NCBI GenBank assembly: GCA_017515595.1
Contig: JAFWFL010000025.1
Span: forward strand, 1 to 62,545
DNA: 62,545 bases
Source of the DNA: Coriobacteriales bacterium
GTDB lineage: Bacteria; Actinomycetota; Coriobacteriia; Coriobacteriales; UMGS124
Direction: 5' to 3'
Shown here piece by piece: positions 16,012-25,002 of the stretch (the first letter of the stretch is position 1; the number at the start of each line of letters is the position of its first letter). The notes below the pieces were generated by a model. It ran no database searches and was not told where the DNA came from. It was given only the letters and a program-made list of their open reading frames with translations. Both the position numbers and the translations under genes were made by a program.

Positions 16012-18157
16012 CAAGATCATCTTCGCTCAAAACGGGAACGCCAAGTTCACGAGCTTTTGTGAGTTTAGAACCCGCAGCCTCACCCGCTACAACAAAGCTC
16101 GTCTTTTTACTCACCGAGCCGCTTACTTTTGCACCAAATGACTTGAGGGCTTCTCCGGCTTCTTCACGGGTCCATCTCTCTAAAGCCCCCGTTAAGACAA
16201 ACGTATACCCGGCAAGCGTCTGCGGGTTTGTCTCGGCAGAGGTATCTTCCATAGAGAGGCCAACCTTACGCAGACGTTCTACAACATCGCGGTTCTGAGG
16301 AACCGCAAAAAAGTCGACAATACTCTGGGCAATCTCTGGACCTACTCCGTCAATAGAAGAAATTGCCTCGGCATTTGCGGTTATGAGAGCTTCCATGGAA
16401 CCAAAAGTTTTAACGAGCGCCTCGGCCACGGTTTTGCCCACATGACGGATTCCGAGTCCAAAAAGAACCCGGGCAAACGGTTTTTTGATTGATTCCGAGA
16501 TATTTAATATTACCTTTTGAGCTACGGTTTTGCCCACAAGGATGGGGTCGCCCTCATTATGGACTTTGTCAGTGGTTTGATAGTATCTGCCGGTAGGAAG
16601 GTTCGCGATATCCTCAAGCGTAAGATGATAGAAGTCTGCGACATCATGAACCAGACCGGCGTCGAGAAGGGCTTCTATCATTTTTTCGCCGCAGGACTCA
16701 ATATCCATAACAGGCCTGCTCACCCAGTGAATAAGACGCTCCTGAGCCTGAGCGGGGCATTCAATGCTCATACAGCGATATGCAACTTCGCTCCCCTCGC
16801 GAACAACCGGACTCCCGCAACTGGGGCAGACTTCAGGCATCTTAAAAATCTGACTGTCATCCGGACGCATTGAAAGTACAGGTCCCACAACTTCCGGAAT
16901 AACATCACCGGCTTTGTGAACAATAATGGTATCGCCCACACGAACATCCCTGCGGCGTATCTCGTCAATATTGTGTAATGTTGCGCGCGCTATGGTAGAG
17001 CCGGAGACAAAAACGGGGTCAAACTCTGCAACCGGTGTTAAAACACCGGTACGTCCTACCTGTATGGCAATATTGCGCAAAACAGTTTGCTTTTCTTCAG
17101 GCGGGAATTTATAGGCTACAAAAAAGCGCGGAGCACGCGCGGTAAAGCCAAGCGTGTGTTGCCAGGCAAATGAGTCTACCTTAACCACAACGCCGTCAAT
17201 ATCATAGGGCAGCTCTGATCTTCTCGAGAGAGCCTTCTCGCAAAACTCATGAACGCTCTTTGCACTGTCGCAACGAGACACATTGGGATTCACACTAAAG
17301 CCGGCTTCTGTGAGCCAGGTTAAAAAAGACATCTGATCAGAAACATCAATTGAATCCATATTTGCGAGCGCATACATAAAGGTTGCAAGATCGCGCGTTT
17401 GAGTAATGCGGGGGTCTTTTTGACGCAAAGAACCCGCAGCGGCATTACGTGGGTTTGCAAACGGGCTTTTACCGGCAGCGTCATTTGCTTCATTGAGTCG
17501 TAAAAACGACTCTTTTGGCATATATACTTCTCCGCGTACTTCTATTAGACCGTCAGAAGATGTTACATGCTTTAAGGCCTCAGGTTCAAGCGTATGGGGC
17601 ACGTCTTTTATGGTGCGCACATTAAGCGTCACATCTTCGCCCATAACACCGTCTCCACGTGTTGCGGCACGTACCAAAACACCGTTGCGATAAGTAAGCG
17701 CTATGCCAAGACCGTCTATCTTGAGCTCACATAAATAGCTGGGAGAGGTATCGAGCTCGCGCTCAACGCGGTCAAGCCAGGCGTCAAGCTCATCAAGGTT
17801 CATAACATCATCAATAGAATACATGCGTGCGGCATGTGCGACAGATTCAAATTGGTTTGAGAGCCCTCCGCCTACATGCTGTGTATATGATTCCGGTGTA
17901 ACGAGTTCGGGATACTGAGCCTCAAGAGCCTCAAGCTCATGAAAGAGTTCGTCAAACTGTGCGTCAGAAATCTCCGGGTCATCAAGTACATAGTAGCGGT
18001 ATGCATGATAATGAAGCCTGTCGTTGAGATATGCAGCCCGCTCTTTTGCCTTATCAGAAGCCTTGGCAGAAGTACGCTTCTTTGGTTCTTCTTCACTTGG
18101 CAAACCGTACTCGGTTACATCAAAAAGACTTGGCGTATACATTTCCTGAGTCGACAT
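15977..18157 (-). CDS. ligA: NAD-dependent DNA ligase
   Basis: Seals nicks using NAD in replication and repair. The 726 residues include the adenylation domain with the nucleophile lysine in CELKIDG, and an OB fold. A zinc finger (CPSCG...CMSIECP), helix-hairpin-helix motifs (IDGVGPEIAQSI) and a C-terminal BRCT domain (AGYTFVLTGALERWTREE) follow. The start is the ATG with GGGAGGAA 6 bases upstream; an earlier in-frame ATG lies inside copA. An N-terminal extension of about 40 residues rich in Lys/Glu precedes the ligase domain. It starts 19 bases after the copA stop, so both may be on one transcript. Confidence 0.96.
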   Translation of the reverse strand: MSTQEMYTPSLFDVTEYGLPSEEEPKKRTSAKASDKAKERAAYLNDRLHYHAYRYYVLDDPEISDAQFDELFHELEALEAQYPELVTPESYTQHVGGGLSNQFESVAHAARMYSIDDVMNLDELDAWLDRVERELDTSPSYLCELKIDGLGIALTYRNGVLVRAATRGDGVMGEDVTLNVRTIKDVPHTLEPEALKHVTSSDGLIEVRGEVYMPKESFLRLNEANDAAGKSPFANPRNAAAGSLRQKDPRITQTRDLATFMYALANMDSIDVSDQMSFLTWLTEAGFSVNPNVSRCDSAKSVHEFCEKALSRRSELPYDIDGVVVKVDSFAWQHTLGFTARAPRFFVAYKFPPEEKQTVLRNIAIQVGRTGVLTPVAEFDPVFVSGSTIARATLHNIDEIRRRDVRVGDTIIVHKAGDVIPEVVGPVLSMRPDDSQIFKMPEVCPSCGSPVVREGSEVAYRCMSIECPAQAQERLIHWVSRPVMDIESCGEKMIEALLDAGLVHDVADFYHLTLEDIANLPTGRYYQTTDKVHNEGDPILVGKTVAQKVILNISESIKKPFARVLFGLGIRHVGKTVAEALVKTFGSMEALITANAEAISSIDGVGPEIAQSIVDFFAVPQNRDVVERLRKVGLSMEDTSAETNPQTLAGYTFVLTGALERWTREEAGEALKSFGAKVSGSVSKKTSFVVAGEAAGSKLTKARELGVPVLSEDDLAKILETGMVEN

Positions 18158-18176
18158 TGGCTTCCTCCCACATGCC

Positions 18177-20507
18177 TTAAGAATCGTTTTTGCCAAAACG
18201 GCGAAGTAAAAGCGAATTTGTTACAACCGAAACACTAGATAATGCCATACAGGCGCTCGAAAGCTCCGGAGCCAATATACCGCAAAAAGCAAGCGGTATC
18301 ATAATGCAGTTGTAGCCCAAAGCCCACCCAAAATTTTGATGAATCTTGCGCATGGTAGCACGTGACAAGTCAATCGCACGAGAAACAAGCCTCACATCGC
18401 CGTTCATAAGGACAATCGATCCGGCTTCGAGCGCAGCTCCGGTACCGTTTCCCATGGCAATTCCCACATCTGCCGTTACAAGAGCCGGAGCATCATTTAT
18501 GCCGTCTCCAACCATAGCGACCGCATGACCGTTCTCTTTAAGTTTTTTTATCTCATCTGACTTCTGAGCAGGCAAAACCTGAGCTATCACATGATCGTAC
18601 TCAATATGCGCTTGTTCTGCCAAAGCCGCAGCCGCAGTCAATGTGTCGCCCGTAAGCATAAAGGGCTCAATCTGTTTTTCTTTGAGAAGATCTATACCCT
18701 GAGGTGAGGTTTCTTTAAGAACATCAGCAACATAAAAGACCGCAAGTATACCGCGCTTTTGAGAACCAATCGCCAAAGTGGTTGCATATACATGGTTGTT
18801 TCGCTCGTCTCCGTCAAAGAAGCTGTCTGGATCTGGTACGCCAGTCTTTTGCATGAGCTTTTTGTTGCCCACAAAAAACTGCTCATCTTCTATCACGCCG
18901 CTTATGCCGTAGCCCGCTTCTTCAATACTTTCTTTTACCTGAGGGAGCTCGATTCTTTTCTCACCGGATTCAAGACGCTGTGCATCAATATCTGCAACTT
19001 TGGCCATAATGGCCTGAGCCAAAGGATGACTGCTCTGTTGCTCGAGCGCAGCTGCATATATCAGAGCTTCAGATGCAGTAATACCTTCTCTGACCTTCAT
19101 ATCTATTATTTGAGGACGTCCTATGGTAAGCGTTCCGGTTTTATCGAATACTGTCACATCAATTTTACCTGCAGTTTCGAGAACTGAAGGATCTTTTATG
19201 AGAATACCGAGTTCAGCGCCTTTACCGGTACCTACCATTATAGCCGTAGGCGTGGCAAGTCCCAATGCACACGGACACGCCACAACCACAACCGAGATAG
19301 CTACCAAAAGCGCTTTCTCAAAAACAGAATGGCCTTCATAAGGAGCAGTTATGCCTAATGCCGGTAAAACAAAATACCAGACAAGAAATGCCAATAAAGC
19401 TATGCTTAAAACAACCGGAACAAAAATGCTTGCGATACGGTCTGCCAAAAGCTGAACCGGCGGTTTTGTGCCCTGAGCTTCTTCAACCAAACGGATAATC
19501 TGTGCGAGCATGGTGTCAGAACCAACTTTTTGCGCACGAACCTTAAGAACACCTGATGAATTAAGAGTACCTCCCGTAACCTCGTCTCCGGCGTTTTTAA
19601 GCACAGGCATTGGTTCTCCGGTAATCATTGATTCATCAATGCTTGATGATCCTTCGAGTATGACACCGTCAACAGGTACCCGCTCGCCTGCTTTTATAAT
19701 AACTACGTCTCCCGCAATCACATCTTCGAGGTCAATCTCAAGTGTCACTCCTCCACGAACCACGTTTGCCTTTTGCGGAGCCAAATCCATAAGCTCTTCG
19801 AGTGCGTCTCCTGCTTTACCCTTTGCATGGGCTTCGAGCGTCTTGCCCAAAAGAACAAACGTAATAAGCATGGCAGAGGTCTCATACGGAGCCATCATGC
19901 CTCTCATGGTTGGCGAAAACGTTACATAGAGTGCATATAAAAATGCACAGCCCGTGCCTACGGCAACAAGTGTATCCATGCTTCCGGCCTTATTTTTAAG
20001 CGCACCAAGTGCGCCTTTAAAAAAACGGGCTCCGCACCAGAACTCAACTGGGATACATAAAACCAGTAAAATACAGTTCATTACAAACATTGTATCTTCA
20101 TGGGAAGGCGACCCTTGGCCAAAGCCCAGTAAGCGAGCGATCTCATGAGAAATACTATGCCCCGCGCCGGTCATCCCAATTATCATCATGAGAGCAGTCA
20201 AACAAACCGCAACAACAAGCTGGATGAGATTATGCTTTTTAGTCTTTTCTTCCTTCAATCGCCTTTCGGCATCAAAAACTGACCGCTTTTCCTGAGGTAT
20301 AACCGAACCGCTAAAACCCAGCTCTGATATTTTCGTAAGAATTGCGTCTATAGTTACGGTATTGGGATCAAATACAACCGTTCCGTTTTCTGCCGCAAGA
20401 TTAACGTTGCACTGCTGTACACCGTTCATGCGCGAAACCATGCGCTCAATCAAGGCAGAGCAGCTTGCGCAATGCATCCCGTCAATTGCAAGTCGAATCT
20501 GAGTCAT
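18177..20507 (-). CDS. copA: Copper-translocating P1B-type ATPase
   Basis: 776 residues. One N-terminal HMA domain (GMHCASC, residues 10-16) is followed by the membrane domain with the ion-site CPC (VACPCALGLATPT), the phosphorylation site DKTGTLT, a HP motif (SSHPLAQ) and the hinge MVGDGINDAPAL. CPC plus HMA is the pattern of Cu(I) exporters. The ATG with GGGAG 6 bases upstream is preferred to a GTG two codons earlier. No copper chaperone or CopY/CsoR regulator is adjacent. Upstream is a terminator and tRNA-Ala. Confidence 0.93.
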   Translation of the reverse strand: MTQIRLAIDGMHCASCSALIERMVSRMNGVQQCNVNLAAENGTVVFDPNTVTIDAILTKISELGFSGSVIPQEKRSVFDAERRLKEEKTKKHNLIQLVVAVCLTALMMIIGMTGAGHSISHEIARLLGFGQGSPSHEDTMFVMNCILLVLCIPVEFWCGARFFKGALGALKNKAGSMDTLVAVGTGCAFLYALYVTFSPTMRGMMAPYETSAMLITFVLLGKTLEAHAKGKAGDALEELMDLAPQKANVVRGGVTLEIDLEDVIAGDVVIIKAGERVPVDGVILEGSSSIDESMITGEPMPVLKNAGDEVTGGTLNSSGVLKVRAQKVGSDTMLAQIIRLVEEAQGTKPPVQLLADRIASIFVPVVLSIALLAFLVWYFVLPALGITAPYEGHSVFEKALLVAISVVVVACPCALGLATPTAIMVGTGKGAELGILIKDPSVLETAGKIDVTVFDKTGTLTIGRPQIIDMKVREGITASEALIYAAALEQQSSHPLAQAIMAKVADIDAQRLESGEKRIELPQVKESIEEAGYGISGVIEDEQFFVGNKKLMQKTGVPDPDSFFDGDERNNHVYATTLAIGSQKRGILAVFYVADVLKETSPQGIDLLKEKQIEPFMLTGDTLTAAAALAEQAHIEYDHVIAQVLPAQKSDEIKKLKENGHAVAMVGDGINDAPALVTADVGIAMGNGTGAALEAGSIVLMNGDVRLVSRAIDLSRATMRKIHQNFGWALGYNCIMIPLAFCGILAPELSSACMALSSVSVVTNSLLLRRFGKNDS

Positions 20508-20524
20508 AAACACTCCCTATATAC

Positions 20525-20555
20525 AAAAAGGCCGGAAGCATAGCCTCCGGCCTTT
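20525..20555 (-). terminator. Terminator after tRNA-Ala
   Basis: A perfect 10-bp stem (AAAGGCCGGA with its complement) and a 9-base loop, followed on the minus strand by a T-run. It lies between the tRNA and copA and would end the tRNA transcript. Confidence 0.88.
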
Positions 20556-20565
20556 GTAATAATCA

Positions 20566-20641
20566 TGGTGGAGATAAGGGGGCTCGAACCCCTGACCTCT
20601 TGACTGCCAGTCAAGCGCTCTCCCAGCTGAGCTATACCCCC
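20566..20641 (-). tRNA. tRNA-Ala, anticodon GGC
   Basis: A 76-base cloverleaf with encoded CCA. The acceptor arm GGGGGTA pairs with TATCTCC (two G-U pairs). The D-arm contains AGCTCAGCTGGGAGAGC, the anticodon stem-loop is CTTGA-CTGGCAG-TCAAG with anticodon GGC, and the T-arm has GGTTCGAGCC. The GGC anticodon reads GCC/GCU Ala codons. A possible -10 (TATGAT on the minus strand, 20663-20668) lies 22 bases upstream. Confidence 0.97.
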
Positions 20642-20716
20642 AAAGAAGAACAAGCGAACTCTATCATAACATCCCGGGTTTCTGAGGAACTTTCTCAAAG
20701 ACTCTCATTCCTCCAC

Positions 20717-20735
20717 GAATTGTACGTAACAATTC
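20717..20735. repeat. 19-bp inverted repeat
   Basis: GAATTGT-ACGTA-ACAATTC, perfect 7-bp arms, about 76 bases upstream of the tRNA-Ala 5' end and far from degV. It could be a regulator site; nothing more can be said. Confidence 0.35.
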
Positions 20736-20862
20736 TTGGTACCTTCTATCAGGAGCACGGGCACCATGAACATTGGGTATCGAATTCATTGTGTCCACAA
20801 ATTTTGAATGTGTGGCCATCTCAACCTTTGCGCAAAAAATGAACCCCAGTTTGAGATTCGTG

Positions 20863-20875
20863 TTGCAAATTGCAA
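20863..20875. promoter_or_regulatory. Palindrome TTGCAAATTGCAA upstream of degV
   Basis: A perfect 6+1+6 inverted repeat, about 160 bases before the degV start. The same 13 bases occur inside a 15-bp palindrome just after the likely rpmB promoter (50660-50674). A shared regulator is possible. Confidence 0.35.
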
Positions 20876-21037
20876 AGGATAAATACAGAAGTAGTAAGGG
20901 AGGGGGCGTAGTATCTGTTTAGTTAAAAGCCGATGAACTTACTGCGTTTCTATACAAAAGTATCTTTTGTGTGCAATATCATGGTATTGATTAGGGTACA
21001 ATTCAATTGTTCGTTTGATGAAAGGAGTTTTAGCGTT

Positions 21038-21919
21038 ATGAGTTTTGCCATTTTGACCGATACAAGCTGCAATCTCCCCCAGCATCTTGTTGATGAATTT
21101 GAAATCGCAATGCTTCCGTTGCATTATTATATAGATGGTATTGAGCATGCAAGTTATACTGACGGTAAACAGGCTGACTTTGCCAAATTTTATGAGCAAA
21201 TGCGTGCCGGTAAGGTAGTTACCACCTCATGCGCAAGCCAGGCAGATGCCGAGGAAGCAGCAACAAAGCTTGCAGAAGCCGGCAAAGATGTTCTGTGCAT
21301 CAGTTTTTCTTCCGGTATCTCGGCTACGTATTCTGCTTGCTTTAATGCAATAACCGAGGTTGCCAAAAGATTCCCCGAGCGCAAGATTTATTGCGTGGAC
21401 TCTCTTGCCGCAAGCGCAGGCCAGGGTCTTTTGATTGCCTATGTAGCGAAGCTGCGCGGCGAGGGCAAGACCATCGATGAATGCCGTGACTGGGTTCTTG
21501 AACACAGGCTCAACATTGCCCACTGGTTCACGGTAGATGACCTTATGTTCTTAAAGCGTGGCGGCCGCGTTTCTGCAGTTTCGGCTATTTTTGGCACTGC
21601 TTTACGTATTAAGCCCGTTTTGCATGTTGCGCCTGACGGAACACTTAAAGTTGTCGACAAGCTCCGTGGCCGCGGAAAGTCTATAGAAGCATTGGCAGCA
21701 CATTTTGGCAATTCTCTGAGCACCATGCCTCCGCAAGATCAAATGGTTTATATTTCGCATGCAGATTGTTATGAAGAAGCCAAAACACTTGCAGACATGC
21801 TCGTGCAAAAATACGGAATCTCTGAGCCCCTTATTACCTATATTGACCCGGTTGTAGGCGCTCATGCAGGTCCCGGTACCATTGCATTGTTCTATTACGA
21901 CAGTATTGAGCATCGTTAA
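21038..21919 (+). CDS. DegV-family fatty-acid-binding protein (FakB-like)
   Basis: 293 residues. The DegV signature is clear: AILTDTSCNLP at the N-terminus, TTSCASQ, SFSSGISATY and GGRVS. DegV/FakB proteins hold a fatty acid while the FakA kinase phosphorylates its carboxyl, and the acyl-phosphate enters phospholipid synthesis through PlsX/PlsY. A FakA-like gene, plsX and acpP are all in this window, which supports a FakB role, though DegV paralogues are common. The ATG has AAAGGAG upstream; the open frame extends 35 codons further without a ribosome site. A strong terminator follows. Confidence 0.9.
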   Translation: MSFAILTDTSCNLPQHLVDEFEIAMLPLHYYIDGIEHASYTDGKQADFAKFYEQMRAGKVVTTSCASQADAEEAATKLAEAGKDVLCISFSSGISATYSACFNAITEVAKRFPERKIYCVDSLAASAGQGLLIAYVAKLRGEGKTIDECRDWVLEHRLNIAHWFTVDDLMFLKRGGRVSAVSAIFGTALRIKPVLHVAPDGTLKVVDKLRGRGKSIEALAAHFGNSLSTMPPQDQMVYISHADCYEEAKTLADMLVQKYGISEPLITYIDPVVGAHAGPGTIALFYYDSIEHR

Positions 21920-21943
21920 AGACATTTAAAACAACGTTATCAT

Positions 21944-21984
21944 AAAAAGCGATCTCTTAAATTTTCTTTAAGAGATCGCTTTTT
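21944..21984. terminator. Bidirectional terminator after degV
   Basis: A perfect 18-bp stem, AAAAAGCGATCTCTTAAA and its complement, with a 5-base TTTTC loop and flanking A/T runs. It serves both degV and the convergent glycosyltransferase gene. Confidence 0.92.
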
Positions 21985-22013
21985 TAAAGAAAAAGGTTTG
22001 TTCGAGTTTTTAT

Positions 22014-23342
22014 CTACTTTGCATCGATATCGTCGAGTGACGCCGAGATAGTATGCTTTGTGGGAACCCAGTCTACACGCTTGACAGCCGCAACAAGCGC
22101 AATTGGTATATAGCTCAGCATAAAAATGGGAAAGGTAAACAGGTTGGTAAACTTGTGCCAGGCGGTTGCGTGTATATTGCGGCGCTCGGTTATAGTCACA
22201 AGAAGAGCAAGCAGGAAAAACGTAAAGTAGAACCCGCCGAATATCATCGCAAACGAGCTCAGGCACATATAGACTTCAGACATGCTCACAAGGTTTGGTA
22301 CAAACAATCCGGCTAAAAGATAAATGCCGTTTACGGTAATCGAAAGCAAGGTAAGTATCATAGCCGGAGCTATAGTCATAAACATGTCATAGGCCGCAAA
22401 GTTCTTAATAAACAATCTTCTTGGCTGATGATATTCATTTGGAAGCTCGCTGTTTTCTTTGTTATTGTTCATACCGTTTACCAGAGATGATGCATATTTA
22501 ACAAATACCTGGTAAAACCCTTTTGTCCAACGCATGCGCTGGTTCCATGATGCCGAGAAGGTCACGGGTTGCTCGTCATAGAACATTGCTTTACGGGCAA
22601 AGCCTATACGGTAACCTTTGTGCGCACAAAACGTAGAAAACTGGATATCCTCCGTTAATAGATGGAAATCCCAGCCTCCCATTTTTTTAATAATGTCTGC
22701 CGAGATAAGATATCCTGTCCCTGAAATTGCGCAAGAAGTCTTGAGAATCATACGCGCATTGTTGAGATAGGTTGCCTCACGCAAAAACCAGGTTCCGTAA
22801 CCACGGCTTACCCAGCTTGAATCAAAATTCTTTGAATTACGGTAGCTCGTGATAGCTGCGAAATTACCGGTATCAAAAACCTCGTTCATATAGGTGACAT
22901 AGGTAGGTTCAAGAATATTGTCAGCATCGAATACAATAAATGCTTCATGTTTATTGGGATAATCGCGCATGACGCATCGTAAACCATAATCCATGACCCA
23001 GCTTTTTCCTACCTGACCGCCACCGGGCCTCTCATACACAATCGCTCCGGCTTCACGCGCAAGCTGAGCAGTGTCATCAGTACAATTGTCGCAAAAAACA
23101 AAGACATCCAGAAGCTCTTCAGGATAATCTTGGTTCTTCATTGATTTGATAAGCTCGGTAATTACAATGCCCTCATTATGAGCACACACCACAAAACCGT
23201 ACCGATGCTGCTTTTGTGCCGGAAACTCAGGCGCATGTTTAAATATAAAAACAATAACAACATATATAAGCTGGTAAAAGAATGCAATAGCAAAGAACAC
23301 CGCTATAACTGCATTAAATATGAGTATAGGTGACCACTCCAT
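22014..23342 (-). CDS. Membrane-bound family 2 glycosyltransferase
   Basis: 442 residues. An N-terminal membrane helix is followed by a GT-A domain with CAHNEG, the metal-binding FDADN (DxD-like), a TED motif in LLTEDIQFS and QRMRW, the processive-synthase signature (QxxRW). Three or four membrane helices close the protein. These features are shared with cellulose/hyaluronan/PNAG synthases, so it probably makes a polysaccharide or transfers sugars to a lipid carrier. No other polysaccharide genes are adjacent, so the product is unknown. AAAGGA is found 10 bases before the ATG. Confidence 0.85.
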   Translation of the reverse strand: MEWSPILIFNAVIAVFFAIAFFYQLIYVVIVFIFKHAPEFPAQKQHRYGFVVCAHNEGIVITELIKSMKNQDYPEELLDVFVFCDNCTDDTAQLAREAGAIVYERPGGGQVGKSWVMDYGLRCVMRDYPNKHEAFIVFDADNILEPTYVTYMNEVFDTGNFAAITSYRNSKNFDSSWVSRGYGTWFLREATYLNNARMILKTSCAISGTGYLISADIIKKMGGWDFHLLTEDIQFSTFCAHKGYRIGFARKAMFYDEQPVTFSASWNQRMRWTKGFYQVFVKYASSLVNGMNNNKENSELPNEYHQPRRLFIKNFAAYDMFMTIAPAMILTLLSITVNGIYLLAGLFVPNLVSMSEVYMCLSSFAMIFGGFYFTFFLLALLVTITERRNIHATAWHKFTNLFTFPIFMLSYIPIALVAAVKRVDWVPTKHTISASLDDIDAK

Positions 23343-23428
23343 GAAGCGAGTCCTTTACGCCATACGGGTTTATATGCACAAATATTTATGATACTTCAAT
23401 CGCAATTAAAATAAAATAGTAAAACCCG

Positions 23429-24466
23429 TTACCAGCCTGATTCGCGCATTAACCGGGCGCTGCCCAGCTCTTTAAACACTTCTTCTCCACGTTTTGTGCA
23501 GCCGGTTGACTTATCCTCAATTAAAAAGAGCGCCTCCTGGAGTTCCCAGGTAAGTTCATCTATAAAAGTAAACGGCTGTTTTGTTACCGGATGTTCAAAA
23601 GTCAAACGCCATGAGTGCAAAAATTGCCTGTCCAGGTGAAGGTTTACATCATCATCGCCCCTGCCATACATGGGGTCTCCAACTACATGATGGCCAATAG
23701 AAGCCATATGAACGCGTATTTGGTGGGTACGGCCGGTAAACAGTTTACATTCAAGCAGGGTGTACCCATCATCACGCTTGCCGGCTTCAAAACGCTCAAG
23801 CGTATTAAACGTTGTAACCGAGGCACGTGCGTTATCTCCGCTGCTTACCATCATTTTTAAGCGATCTCTCGTAGAGCGCGAAATAGGTGCGTCAATAAGA
23901 CCGGTATCGGGAGCAATAACACCATGAACCAAAGTCACATAGCGCCTGTCAACTTTTCGCACCCTGATAGCTTCCTGCAAAGCTGCCTGTGTGGTATCGT
24001 CCTTTGCGGCAAGCATCAGCCCGGTAGTATCCATATCCAATCGATGAACAATTCCGGGACGGTCATCTCCCTGCATTCTTCCCAGATGATCGGGCCCGCA
24101 ATGTGCCACTAAAGCATGGGCAAGCGTATGATACTCATGACCTGCAGACGGGTGGCACACGAGTCCCCGTTGCTTAGATATTACGAGGAGATACTCATCT
24201 TCATAACGAATATCAAGCGGTATTGCCTCAGGCTCAAGTGTGGGCGGAGTCTCTATGACAGGAGGAAGCTCAACCTCAATCTTATTCCCCGTATGAACTA
24301 CTGTGGATTTAGACAGTGTCGCAACACCGTTTATTAAAACAGAACCCGCTTCTACGAGCTTAGCTGCGGCACTACGGCTTGGTATTCCCGAGAGGCCCGC
24401 GAGAAATGCATCAATGCGTACACCGTCAGAGCTTTGCGCAACAGATGTTATAACGCTCGATGTCAT
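23429..24466 (-). CDS. rluD: RluD/YlyB-type 23S rRNA pseudouridine synthase
   Basis: 345 residues. An S4 RNA-binding domain (AAKLVEAGSVLINGV) is followed by the RluA-family catalytic domain with the aspartate in HRLDMDTTGLML and the GRTHQIRVH motif. It converts specific uridines of rRNA to pseudouridine; the exact target cannot be told. Its ATG overlaps the lspA stop as ATGA, a common lspA-rluD coupling also seen in Bacillus (lspA-ylyB). Confidence 0.93.
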   Translation of the reverse strand: MTSSVITSVAQSSDGVRIDAFLAGLSGIPSRSAAAKLVEAGSVLINGVATLSKSTVVHTGNKIEVELPPVIETPPTLEPEAIPLDIRYEDEYLLVISKQRGLVCHPSAGHEYHTLAHALVAHCGPDHLGRMQGDDRPGIVHRLDMDTTGLMLAAKDDTTQAALQEAIRVRKVDRRYVTLVHGVIAPDTGLIDAPISRSTRDRLKMMVSSGDNARASVTTFNTLERFEAGKRDDGYTLLECKLFTGRTHQIRVHMASIGHHVVGDPMYGRGDDDVNLHLDRQFLHSWRLTFEHPVTKQPFTFIDELTWELQEALFLIEDKSTGCTKRGEEVFKELGSARLMRESGW

Positions 24467-24999
24467 ATCCTCACTTCCTCATTATCGCGAACCGTCTGCT
24501 CCAGAGAAGACTCGGGGTCAGAGTTATCGCGGCTTCCGGTACCGGCAAACATTCCAATTATAAAGATTATAGTACCACACACTACGCAAATATCGGCAAA
24601 ATTAAAAACCGGAAACGTAATAAACGTGGTTTTGAGATAATCGGTAACCGCGCCAAAGACAACACGGTCATAAAGATTTCCCAATGCACCGCCTGCAATA
24701 AGTCCTAAAACAAGCGAAGTGGCAATGCCGGTCTTTTGCTTGTAGATATAAACAAAACCGGCTATAACCATACCCGCAGCAAAAACAGCAAACAGCCACT
24801 GCATTCCTTGTCCCATGCCAAAAGCTGCCCCTTTATTAAAAACCAGGGTCAGATCCAAAACACCGGGAATTAAAGTCTGCTGGCTGTTTTCTGCCAAATA
24901 TGATCTCATAAATGCCTTAAGGGCAAGGTCTGCTATGGCCATGCATAACGCCAAAGCACCATAGCAGACCAAACCCGTATATTTAGAACGTGGTTTCAC
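24463..24999 (-). CDS. lspA: Lipoprotein signal peptidase (signal peptidase II)
   Basis: 178 residues with four membrane helices. It removes signal peptides from prolipoproteins after lipidation. The conserved blocks are VFNKGAAFGM, GGALGNLYDRV and GAVTDYL, with the catalytic aspartates in the last two. It starts at a GTG with GAGGG 6 bases upstream and begins 3 bases after the ileS stop. The C-terminal tail beyond the last helix is longer and more charged than usual. The lipobox lysozyme in this window is a likely client. Confidence 0.95.
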   Translation of the reverse strand: MKPRSKYTGLVCYGALALCMAIADLALKAFMRSYLAENSQQTLIPGVLDLTLVFNKGAAFGMGQGMQWLFAVFAAGMVIAGFVYIYKQKTGIATSLVLGLIAGGALGNLYDRVVFGAVTDYLKTTFITFPVFNFADICVVCGTIIFIIGMFAGTGSRDNSDPESSLEQTVRDNEEVRI

Positions 25000-25002
25000 G
25001 CC

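Larger units (their letters stand above)
20642..21037. other. 396-base intergenic region between tRNA-Ala and degV
   Basis: No convincing gene. It separates divergent units, tRNA-Ala on the minus strand and degV on the plus strand. Seen in it are a 19-bp inverted repeat at 20717-20735, the palindrome TTGCAAATTGCAA at 20863-20875, a TTGTGTCCACAA palindrome near 20790 and a possible -10 TACAAT at 20997-21002 for degV. The open frames here begin inside the tRNA or lack ribosome sites. Confidence 0.6.

Noticed and set aside
20504-20698. 64-residue open frame on the minus strand reading GGIAQLGERLTGSQEVRGSSPL
   Set aside because: This is the well-known false protein produced by translating a tRNA gene; it lies over tRNA-Ala(GGC).
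20600-20842. 80-residue plus-strand frame starting inside the tRNA gene
   Set aside because: No ribosome site, starts within tRNA-Ala, no family likeness.
20933-21037. N-terminal extension of DegV
   Set aside because: The conserved protein starts at the ATG with AAAGGAG; the extra 35 residues are not conserved in character and have no ribosome site.
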